From contig CM056742.1 in NCBI GenBank assembly GCA_029851415.1, forward strand, positions 98,066,976-98,130,975: DNA of 64,000 nt, written 5' to 3'. This document shows positions 24,430 to 33,788 of this stretch, one piece after another. The position numbers and the translations under genes are program-made. The notes beneath the pieces are model-generated. The model was given only the letters and a program-made list of their open reading frames with translations, was not told the DNA's origin and did no database searches. Numbering within the stretch: position 1 is the first letter of the stretch; each line of letters starts with the position of its first letter. The stretch is from Eretmocerus hayati (Eukaryota > Arthropoda > Insecta > Hymenoptera > Aphelinidae).

Positions 24430-25497
24430 CTAAAAAGGCTTTATACCACCGAGAATCTCTCTTCGTCGTTTGTTACTGTGATTGTTTGAATATATGGGCA
24501 AAGAGATCCCGGGAAGATAATGAATCATTAACTCATACTCTCCCTGTTCTATCGCACCGTTTGTCTCCAAGCGAGTGAAAACAACATGTTTCATTAATTC
24601 CTCCTCGTGAATGAGTCCCACGATTTTTATCACTTCCCCTTTTGCAGATGCGATAACAGATGTATACCCACTACAAATGTCCTTGGGACTCTCCCTTGAC
24701 AACATCGGATGTCTTGTGTGTTGTTAGAGAACCTCACTTCTCACGTATTCTCCTCCCCTCAAACTCTGTTCCCCTGAAAATACATTCTCCAACAATCTCT
24801 GTGGATTATCTTCAATTTGCTCTACTTGACGGAATGTTCGTTCGGCATGATAGCTTCCACATCCGAAATCATCAAATCGTACTGCCTCTCTATCTCTTTA
24901 TGGACTATAACGACATATTTCGTCAAAAATAGGTAAAAACCAATAATCCCAGAAAAGTGTAAAACTCCGTTCGATCATTTTTCTCATTGCCTGCATCAAA
25001 AGTCTTATGGAAAGTCCACATCTATCTTGTTTTGGTTCTTGATATATTGTTTGAACTTGGTACGAACTGCACAACTAATCTGACTACTTGCAGGACTTTG
25101 GCATTTCTCATGATTTTGTTCTGAAATCCACGATGGGTCCTTGTGTTGTGATTTCAAGTCCGTGAAAATGTATTCTTCTTGGAATTTCACGGCTATTTGT
25201 GATGAGCGAACGTAGTCGCGGAGGTTCATTTAATCCACAATTTTTCATGAATAACACCATGATATCCCTTGTACACTGTCAATCAATTTTGTCTCGTTGG
25301 GTTCTGTTATCAAACTTCTTTTAAAGGAGAGGTCGATGAAATATTGCTCTAGCATAACACCGTCTCTATCGTCAATGTTCTCTTTCTTCCTGTCGTATTA
25401 CAGATTATTTCGATACAAAAGTGAACAATCAACTCTTGGATATAAAATCAAACTCTCGTTTATAAGTATTTCTTCCGGATTCTCTCGCTCATAATGT
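24430..25497 (-). pseudogene. Degraded coding-like segment, unknown family, copy C
   Basis: Broken minus-strand frames, including 24430-24705 with LSRESPKDICSG and 25005-25229. The first resembles LSRESGKDIF at 32867-33067 in copy B, so these appear to be paralogous decayed coding pieces. Removing the hAT element (25498-32840) joins this stretch to the sequence at 32841. I do not recognise the protein, and the many stops argue against function. Confidence 0.4.
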
Positions 25498-27020
25498 CAG
25501 GGTTCCCACTCTGCCCCATATTCCCCATATTTTCGCGAATGTCCCATATTTGACCATAAAATTCGACTTTGTCCCATATTTCCCATATTTTTGGGCGAAG
25601 ACAGGTAAATTTCCGAAAAAAGCAAGCGCTGTCTTCCGCGATGTCCAATTCAGAGCGCGACGTTCGCGATTTATACTGTGAGAGTGTGCCTGTATGTGTG
25701 AGCCCGTATCCATTATATCGTGATGGCGGAGACGAGCAGGAGTAAGGAGAGAGCAGACTTCGAGAACAGTGCGAGAGAGACAGCTCTGCACTCGCTACTG
25801 CGTCGGCGCGCCGGCGCCCGTTTTCTTGTATAATCGTGCCATGTGCTTGGCGGCTGGCCTCGTGGTATCTGGCTGCAGCATTATTGGCGCAAGGGCGAAG
25901 TGCCGGTCTCCATTAGTTTGTTCTTCTAGTTCGTCTCTAGAAGTTTTGAATAATTGTGTTTCCCATCTACAATTGCTGACAGATTACGTCGAGTTGACAG
26001 TGTGTTATCAGCTCGAAAAAACAGTGTCAACAGCGGAATTCATGGAGAGTTGTCTTTTCGGCATCGATGGGATTGTTGTTGATGAGTATAGACACGGGGC
26101 TAACAGTTCGTGTTTGATAAGTGATACTCGTTGTTGCTAAATAGACAAGTGTGAGCAGTCTGTGCCCGATACGTATTGCTGCAATCTCGAGTGTCATATA
26201 GTTACTCCATCAATCACTCTAACACGGTTTTTTTACGTCTTTTGACAGGTAAGGAAAATGAAATTACTTATGATCTCAATTAGTCGTCATCGCAACCACT
26301 GAGATTTGCATTCCGGTTTGTTCTTGTCTCGCCTGTCAACGCTTCACTTCGCTTTCCGCGAATTGGTCGAGCCTGTTTTCCCGGGAATGACAGATTCCGT
26401 AGTGTTTGTTGAAATGAGAGCGGGCGCGTTTCTGCTTGTCATTATGAGCACAAGTCATCTTTCGGTTCATACGAGTATTGATGATCGTTGCAGTCGCGAG
26501 CTAAACGGCCGATCATACTTTCAGTGAATCGTTGTTGTGCTTTCTTTATGTATCTCGATTCCCCTTTGTCTCACCTCGCATATATACCTTTAGTGTTCTA
26601 CGAATCGGCGCAGCCTTATCGTATCTCACACTTCCGAGCATCGTGGATTCAATCGCGATAGTCGAGCCGGCTTGATGGTTGATTGTCGTTTCTTGGAAGC
26701 CTAGATTGTCGTTGCTCTCATCGACACGCGTATTATTTCAATTCGTACTGTCATCAATGATTTTTTGATGAATATTTCTTTTGAGCAATTCCAGTCCGTC
26801 ACTGAATGACTGATTTATGTTCCAGTTGTACGAAAAACGTGCCTCAACTTGCATGAAAATTGATAATTTGCGCTGCTCGTGGGTCTCAATTTCCCGTGCA
26901 CGCCAAGAGACTAAAAAAAGGAATCACTACAGGTGAGAGAATCAGGGCCTTACTTGGTGACCACTTAATGTCACCGAATGAATATTTTCCCCATGTATGA
27001 ATATCAATGCTGCTCTTTTT

Positions 27021-28100
27021 GCTTTCTCAAAGAGAAAGGGTTGTATTCGTGACAAGACATTTTTGCTCAATTTTTTCACTCAAATTAATTTTTTATTCTA
27101 AAAATCTTCACTCATAGCAAATCGGCTTCGTACATTTTGTTCCTCTCGCCACTATCTATCTATTGTAAGTCACGGTTTTTCCTCCAGGCTTCTCCCTGGT
27201 CCTCCACGAATTTAACTTTCTCTGTCGTTGTCTGTGTCCGTCCGTGTGTGTGTCTGTGCAACTTCATTTTTCGTCAACGGTTTCTCCTCAGCGTTTCGAC
27301 CGATCTTTCTCAAAATTATGTGAGTGGTAGAGCACCATGTAAAGATGTGCTGAAAGGATTTATAGCCCAATCTATTAAACAGTTCTCGATTAATGAGTAT
27401 CCGAAAATAAAAATGTCAAAGTTTTCCAAAAATCGATTATTTCATATTCAAATATCTTTTCTCAAAATCAACAAATCAAATTTTGGCTCACTTAAACAAC
27501 CATTTTTTCATCATTTTCCGTCAATTGGTTAATGTGGAATTTTCATTCATATCTATCTCTACCAATTAAATCATGAATCTTCTATCAATGAAAAAAAAAT
27601 CATGTATATTTCTTTTCCCATACAGTTTAACGTAATTCCGTATTAACCAATCGATCAAGGATGGCCAGATTAACATCTTATTAGGTCACCTCAACTTCCC
27701 TTATAAAGTTCTTCTAGACATAAATTCTAAAAACTCCTAATAATTTCTTGAAAATTTTAACATTTTTATTTTCCGATACTCATTAATCGAGAACTGTTGA
27801 ATAGATTGGGCTATAAATCCTTTCAGCACATCTTCATATGGTGCTCTACCACTCACATAATTGAGAAAGATCGGTCAAAACGCTGAGGAGAAACCGTTGA
27901 CGAAAAATGAAGTTGCACAGACACACACACGGACGGACACAGACAACGACAGAGAAAGTTAAATTCGTGGAGCACCAGGGATAAAACTGGAGAAAAAACC
28001 GTGACTTACAATAGATAGATATCAGCGAGAGGAACAGAATGTACGAAGCCGATTCTCTATTCTTCAAGATTTTTAGAATAAACAAATCATCTCAATTGTA
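27021..28100 (+). mobile_element. Palindromic foldback repeat, copy 2
   Basis: Begins with the same CTTTCTCAAAGAGAAAG palindrome and forward arm as the copy at 7997. Inverted arm at about 27725-28100. Closely similar to copy 1 across the arms and spacer. It lies inside the hAT element, upstream of the transposase. Confidence 0.75.
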
Positions 28101-28995
28101 AAATATGTACGAAATCTGTTGTCATGGAATAAATTCTATTATTTTTCGTCCCCGGTTTCTCCTCAGCCTTTCCACCGATCTTCCCCAAATTTATATGAGT
28201 GGTAGAGCTCCATGTAAAGATTTGCTGAAGGGATTTATAGCCCAATCTATTAAACAGTTCTCGATTAATGAGTATCCGAAAATAAAAATGTCAAAATTTT
28301 CCAAAAATCGATTATTTCATATTCAAATATCTTTTCTCAAAATCAACAAATCAAATTTTCGCTCACTTAAACAACCATTTTTTCATCATTTGCCGTCAAT
28401 TGGTTAATGTGGAATTTTCATTCATATCTATCTCTACCAATTAAATCATGAATCTTCTATCAATGAAAAAAAAAAAAATCATGTACATTTCTTTTCCCAT
28501 ACAGTTTAACGTAATTCCGTATTAACCAATCGATCAAGGATTTCCAGATTAACATTTTATTAGATCACCTCAACTTCCCTTATAAAGTTTTTCTAGACAT
28601 AAATTCTAAAAACTCCTAATAATTTCTTGAAAATTTTAACATTTTTATTTTCCGACACTCATTAATCGAGAACTGTTCAATAGATTGGGCTATAAATCCT
28701 TTCAACACATCTTCACATGGTGCTCTACCACTCACATAAATTTGAGGAAGATCGGTCGAAACGCTGAGGAGAAACCGTTGACGAAAAATGAAGTTGCACA
28801 GACACACGCACAGACGGACACAGACAACGACAGAGAAAGTTAAATTCGTGGAGGACCAGGGATAAGACGGGGGGAAAAACCGTATTTCACAATAGATAGA
28901 TATCGGCGAGAGGAACAAAATGTACGAAGCCGATTCTCTATCCTTCAAGATTTTTAGAATAAACAAATCATCTCAATTGTAAAATATGTTTGAAA
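28101..28995 (+). mobile_element. Palindromic foldback repeat, copy 3 (5' truncated)
   Basis: A forward arm from about 28137, lacking the leading palindrome, then spacer and inverted arm (~28605-28985). Directly follows copy 2, giving a forward-reverse-forward-reverse order. Both right arms end with TTTTTAGAATAAACAAATCA. Confidence 0.72.
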
Positions 28996-29003
28996 TCTGT
29001 TGT

Positions 29004-29064
29004 CTAAGCACATTTCGACGTGAGAAAGCATTCTGCTAATATCATTTAGCAGCGTATTTTTAAA
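29004..29064 (+). repeat. 62-bp dispersed repeat with hairpin, copy 2
   Basis: Copy of 10150-10211. Lies between foldback copy 3 and the hAT transposase start. Confidence 0.75.
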
Positions 29065-29186
29065 ACGAATTAATCTGTTTTTCTTCTTGGCAACCAAACG
29101 TCTTAGAAATTCTTCAAATAATTCAGTGAATTGAATGAATAATCCCGAACCTCGTCTTCGTAGGAAGAATATATCGATGTACTACG

Positions 29187-30876
29187 ATGAGCTACCGCAA
29201 AACAACATTTCAAGATGAGTGGCTGAATACAACAGACCCGAATGGTCATAAGATTTCTCCATATGCACAAAAAGTTGGTAATAAACCCAACTCATGCTAT
29301 TGCAAGGTATGCCAGGCTACTTTCACCATTTCAAAAGGCTTGTGTTGCATCCATCAACATACCAAGACTACCAAGCACAAGTATAATGTTCAGATTAAAA
29401 CGGACAAGAATCAGACGGTTTTGCTCCAACCGATGCCAAATAATCATCCCATGGCTGGCTCACTGGGAACTCAATCGAAGAAGAGCGATAATAAAACGAT
29501 GGCATTGTTCACTCAACAAGAGACTCCAACCAGAGCGGAACTTATTTATACCATGAACCTTGTGGCAAAGGGTTACTCTGCAAATTCTTGTCAAGACGTA
29601 AAGGAACTTTTCCAAGCTATGTTTCCTGGATCTATACCTGAATCATTTTCTATGTCTCCCACAAAAGCCTCTTATCTCACGACAGATGCATTGGGACCAT
29701 ATTTTCAGCAAGAACTCCTATTGGATCTGCAAACGCCCAATACCAAGTTGGTGGTACAGTTTGATGAATTTTCCAACGCCAAACGGAAAAAAGAATTGCA
29801 AATAAGGATTAGCTATTGGTCTAACAGTCAAAATCGAGTGGTAAACCGACATCTAGTGACTTACTTTATACCAAAAGGTGACAGTTCTACGTTATTTGTA
29901 TACTTGAAAAAATCTATAGTTGACCACAATCTATCTATAACATCTGTCTTGACTCTTGGTTGTGATGGTCCTAATGTCAACAAAGCAGTGATTGCTAAGT
30001 TTAATAAGCTCTTGCTAGAATTAGGCTCGAAAGAAATGATTGATATCGGTACATGTTTATTGCACGTTGTCAATAATGTATTTCAGAAAGGAGTGGAGAG
30101 TTTGTCTATTGATATCAATGATTACCTTACAAAACTATATTATTTTGTAAATCATAGTGATCTTCGTGTAGAAATCTTACAGAAGATTCAGCTTAACTTG
30201 GGTTTACCCATTCATGATTTGATAAAGCATGTTCCTTCAAGATGGCTCACTATTGGACAAGCCGCAGATAGAGCGCTTGAACACTCACCAGCCATAGGAA
30301 ATTTGATCCTTGAATACATCCCTAAGAATGATGAGATCACATCGAAAAAGAGTAACTATTTACAGTTGCGTGAGCTTGTTGCAAACCCTCTAACTAAAGT
30401 GTATCTTAACTTTGTATCATTTCTGGCTAAAATATTCACTAGACAGTTTACATTGCTTATGCAAAAAGAGCAACCTCTGATACACATTTTGCACCGTCAA
30501 ATGACTAAATTAGTGTACATTTTGTCGACTCAAGTCATAAAAGAATCTTTTATCCCTACGGACGTCTTGGATATTGAACTCAAGAAGACTTTGCAAAATA
30601 GCGATGCTCTGTATCCTTTGGAGGAAGTGAAGTGTGGTGATGTATGCTTGAAATCAGTGAAACCGCTAAGCAAAGCCGACAGGCTTACTTTTTACAATTC
30701 TGCAAAAAAATGTTATCCTCTAATGATTAACCATTTACTTGACAAAATGTGCAATTTGTCACATTTGAAATATTTCGAGTGTCTATCTCCCGATAAGACG
30801 AAAAGTTCAAAAAATGCCAAATACATTAGTGAAATTGCAAAATTATTACCCATGAGTGAGATCGATATTCAATTAT
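29187..30876 (+). pseudogene. hAT transposase, N-terminal and catalytic part (interrupted)
   Basis: Starts MSYRKTTFQDEWLN. Residues ~30-65 form a BED/C2H2-like zinc finger (CYCKVCQATFTI…CIHQHTKTTKH). The RNase H-like core follows: QFDEFSNAKRKKEL near residue 190, where the first acidic residue is expected, GCDGPNVNKA near 257, HVVNNVFQKG near 292 and PSRWLTIGQAAD near 350, all typical of hAT proteins. The reading frame is intact up to the foldback insertion and then stops 2 bp into it. The C-terminal dimerisation domain is on the other side (31817-32584), and the codons rejoin in frame when the insertion plus one copy of the 13-bp duplication is ignored. The transposase cuts and pastes the enclosing element in the nucleus. 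Confidence 0.85.
30864..30876 (+). repeat. 13-bp target-site duplication, left copy
   Basis: GATATTCAATTAT, identical to 31817-31829; brackets the foldback insertion in the hAT transposase gene. Confidence 0.9.
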
Positions 30877-31000
30877 AAGTGATTTTGGTAGATTTTTTCG
30901 TCCTTGATGGTTAATATACAAGTTGAACCTTTGGTCTCATCGATCTTGAAGGACGGTGGGGAACTAAATAAATTCCCAAAATTTCATGATGGAAATTTTA

Positions 31001-31060
31001 TTGCGACGTTTCGTCCACTAGGTTTTGTGGACCTCATCAGGCTTCAGGTTTCTGTTTCAA
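31001..31060 (-). ncRNA. Hammerhead ribozyme-like motif, left arm
   Basis: Inverse copy of the motif at 31681-31735, reading on the minus strand toward the left end. Same core boxes and stem II. Confidence 0.55.
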
Positions 31061-31680
31061 CATATGTATAATGATAGAAAATATGAAAATTTTCTACAAA
31101 TGATGGATGTATAAATATTAAGATGCGCAACTTACGTTATTCTTTAGATCGTCATGATATTTTGGACGATCTTGTAATAGAGCACAGACATAACGTCTGG
31201 CTCCTGTCAATACAAGTAAACAGAGTGAGTCATCGGTCTCATTTTTCACTCATATTTATATTAGCGCGATCGCAGTGTACAGTAGGTGACATATATGTAA
31301 AAAGTAGTGCATGTGGGAGAGAGAAAGAGAGCGGGGGGGGGAAAATCTCAGTCAAGTATATAACCCGTTGTGGGCAACGGCTGACAAAGCTCGTTGACCC
31401 CCCGCTCTCTTTCTCTCTCCCACATGCACTACTTTTTACATATATGTCACCTACTGTACACTGCGATCGCGCTAATATAAATATGAGTGAAAAATGAGAC
31501 CGATGACTCACTCAGTTTACTTGTATTGACAGGAGCCAGACGTTATGTCTGTGCTCTATTACAAGATCGTCCAAAATATCATGACGATCTAAAGAATAAC
31601 GTAAGTTGCGCATCTTAATATTTATACATCCATCATTTGTAAAAATTTTCATATTTTCTATCATTATACATATGTCGAAA

Positions 31681-31735
31681 CAGAAACCTGAAGCCTGATG
31701 AGGTCCACAAAACCTAGTGGACGAAACGTCGCAAT
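31681..31735 (+). ncRNA. Hammerhead ribozyme-like motif, right arm
   Basis: The conserved box CTGATGA (31695-31701) is followed by stem II, GTCCAC (31703-31708) with GTGGAC (31717-31722) around an 8-base loop. Then come GAAA (31723-31726) and ACGTC (31726-31730), giving the H17 cleavage position after GUC. Stem III would be only ACGU, which is self-complementary, so it could work as a dimer. GC/GC and GAAA/TTTC can form stem I. One extra G (31702) between CTGATGA and stem II departs from the consensus and could weaken activity. Confidence 0.58.
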
Positions 31736-31816
31736 AAAATTTCCATCATGAAATTTTGGGAATTTATTTAGTTCCCCACCGTCCTTCAAGATCGATGAGA
31801 CCAAAGGTTCAACTTG

Positions 31817-31829
31817 GATATTCAATTAT
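31817..31829 (+). repeat. 13-bp target-site duplication, right copy
   Basis: GATATTCAATTAT, matching 30864-30876. Confidence 0.9.
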
Positions 31830-32584
31830 TATCGATTGAGTGGAATCTATTACAAGTCGATGACGATGTGTCGTTTTCTCTTCGACCTAACGAAAGGATT
31901 GATGATTATTGGTACAAAATTTTCAGTTTGAAGAATGAAAGCCTCCCCAGGTATCCGACTATTACTCCTATTGTGAAAGCTTCTCTATCTCTAGTCCATG
32001 GGAGTGCTGATGTAGAGCGCGGATTCTCACAATCTGGCAGACTTTTGACCACTGATAAAACGAGAACGTCAGAGAGGACTTCAAATGCAAAATTGACTAT
32101 AATTGAGGGCCTTAAAAAATACAAGTCGAAAGCATGGCAAGTTCCATTCACCAATGATTTGATGATACTGGCTCGCAGAGCTCGGTCTGCGTATAATCTC
32201 CGCCTCAAAAAAGAGAGGAAAAAAGCTGAAGAGAAAAAAAAGGAAAAAGATTCTCATTCTGAACTGAAAAAGAAAAATGAATTGGGCCTTGAACAAATGA
32301 AATCTGAAATGCTCAGTATCAAATCGTTAGAGAATGAAATCAACATTGCGAGAGAGGCTTCCAAGAACGCGTCGGAAGATGTTGATAAGATTCAGAAGGT
32401 TCTGCTTGATGCCATTAGTTCTAATATGAGTAATGATATTATTAAAGAATTATCTAGAAGCTTGAAAAACTTGAGGTTGAAAGAAAATGCGAAACGTAGA
32501 AAGCTCGATGAATTAGTTAGGGAGGCGGACAAACGTAAGTCCAAAGTTTGTGACTCTATCATCACTGACAGAGCTCGATGTTAG
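31817..32584 (+). pseudogene. hAT transposase, C-terminal dimerisation part (displaced by insertion)
   Basis: About 255 codons in the frame that continues the 29187-30876 piece. GSADVERGFSQSGRLLTT (residues ~70-90) is the hAT dimerisation signature (S-A-x-x-E-R-x-F-S). After it comes a long charged region (Lys/Glu-rich, residues ~130-250) with heptad-like spacing, probably coiled coil, longer than the usual hAT tail. The ATG that opens this frame (31814) spans the edge of the insertion and is fortuitous. The stop is at 32582-32584, about 255 bp before the right TIR. Confidence 0.82.
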
Positions 32585-32846
32585 TTTGCGGAAATATTTG
32601 TCACCTGTCTGCTGCCAAAAAAAAGTGAAAATTATTTAATGTTCGCATCTTTGAAGTCTTTACATGTATTCTTTCTAATATCAGAATATTCTGTTCATGT
32701 GGTTTTTGAATGACATTCATGATGAAATTCTCAACCGAAGCCGTATGACTATTTATTTTTGTCCCATATTTGTCCCATATTTTCGATGAAAATGTCCCAT
32801 ATTTGCCATAAAATTTTTGAAATATGAAGTGGGAACCCTGTAATGT

Positions 32847-33784
32847 TAGTTATGAAAAGAACTCATTCACATCCAATCCAAAATCGCAATCTCGGCACCA
32901 TGTACGTGTATCATTAATTTCCTCACAAATCGTTCATATGTTTTTTTCTCACTTGCTCTTTTTCCGACGCAATACCCCAACTTTTGTCTCGTAAAAATGT
33001 CTTTGCCACTCTCCCTCGACAACTGTAGCTGCCTTTTTGTATTGCGTGAGTCTGTTACTCCAGTCAAATCCTGTGTTTCTCAATCTCTGTTTATAAAAGT
33101 TTTTCGCTCTGAGGGAGGTATCATTCAAAGACAATATCAAATTCGTGAAATCAAACAATCGTAATGAATTAAAGTTTCATATACAAACGGTAGGGTTCCA
33201 CCAGGTGTACTTAATGTCAGTGGAATGAACATAAGTCGAATCTCTATAACTCGAAAAATACGTTTGCTCTTGAAAACACATTTCTCAAATCTATCTTGCT
33301 TCAATATTTGGAAATCGTCTCTAAGCACAAATATGACAGGCCTCTCATCCTTCAATTCAAAAAAATGAATGTCCATACTTTTCACTGTATTCCTACTCTA
33401 ATACACCACGGAAGACATTCATTGGGAAGTTTTCATGAAGAAGTTTCACCTTTCATGGTATATAGTTCTTTCCTAGGACAGACTGCTACATTGCGCTCGG
33501 TGATCAAGTCCTCGGCACGAATTGGCTCACTTTCCATAATAGAATTACTAACGATGCCAGGTCCACTCAATTTTACAGGATGATACGGCGAAGTGCGCAG
33601 AAATTTGGCAATGGTGTCAGTAATCACGCTGCATTGCGACCTCAACCACAAATGGGGAGTTGGATGATTTCATCTCTTCAGAGTAATTGGTACTACCACG
33701 CATTAAAATGATTCTCTCATCTCCCCATTTTACTTAAATATCTTCAAATAATCTCCAAACACACATGTAGCAGGCTTCTTCTGC
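32847..33784 (-). pseudogene. Degraded coding-like segment, unknown family, copy B
   Basis: Minus-strand fragments in several frames. WGDERIILMRGSTNYS (~33670-33720) mirrors WGNEEMNLMRGSKNHS in copy A at ~37160-37210, and both continue into an AMQ(R/S)D block. LSRESGKDIF (~33010) is shared with copy C. Stops and frame changes occur throughout. I do not recognise the family; the shared protein-level pattern despite DNA divergence suggests former coding. Confidence 0.42.
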
Positions 33785-33788
33785 TTAA

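Larger units (their letters stand above)
30877..31816. mobile_element. ~940-bp inverted-repeat insertion with hammerhead-like motifs, Penelope-like candidate
   Basis: Two nearly perfect ~430-bp arms (30919-~31350 and ~31395-31816) face each other across a ~50-bp loop. An extra 42 bp precedes the left arm only. A 13-bp duplication flanks the whole. Each arm carries CTGATGAG-stem-GACGAAACGTC, a hammerhead-ribozyme-like core. Known Penelope-like retroelements combine LTR-like repeats, which can be inverted, a short terminal extension, variable target duplications and hammerhead motifs. No reverse transcriptase is present, so this would be a non-autonomous derivative. The mirrored 124- and 90-codon frames in the arms are palindrome shadows. 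Confidence 0.7.
25498..32840 (+). mobile_element. hAT-superfamily DNA transposon, full length, with nested insertions
   Basis: Ends are CAGGGTTCCCACT (25498) and its exact inverse AGTGGGAACCCTG (to 32840). TAATGT lies immediately outside both ends (25492-25497 and 32841-32846), a 6-bp target duplication; most hATs make 8 bp. Both subterminal regions carry repeated GTCCCATATTT motifs (25515-25595 and 32761-32812), as expected for transposase binding sites. The transposase lies at 29187-32584. The 5' half holds foldback repeats (27021-28990) and the gene is split by a foldback insertion at 30877-31816. Without these the element would be about 4.4 kb. Confidence 0.88.

Noticed and set aside
31123..31511. 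Open frames of 124 and 90 codons on opposite strands
   Set aside because: They are the same sequence read from both arms of a palindrome.
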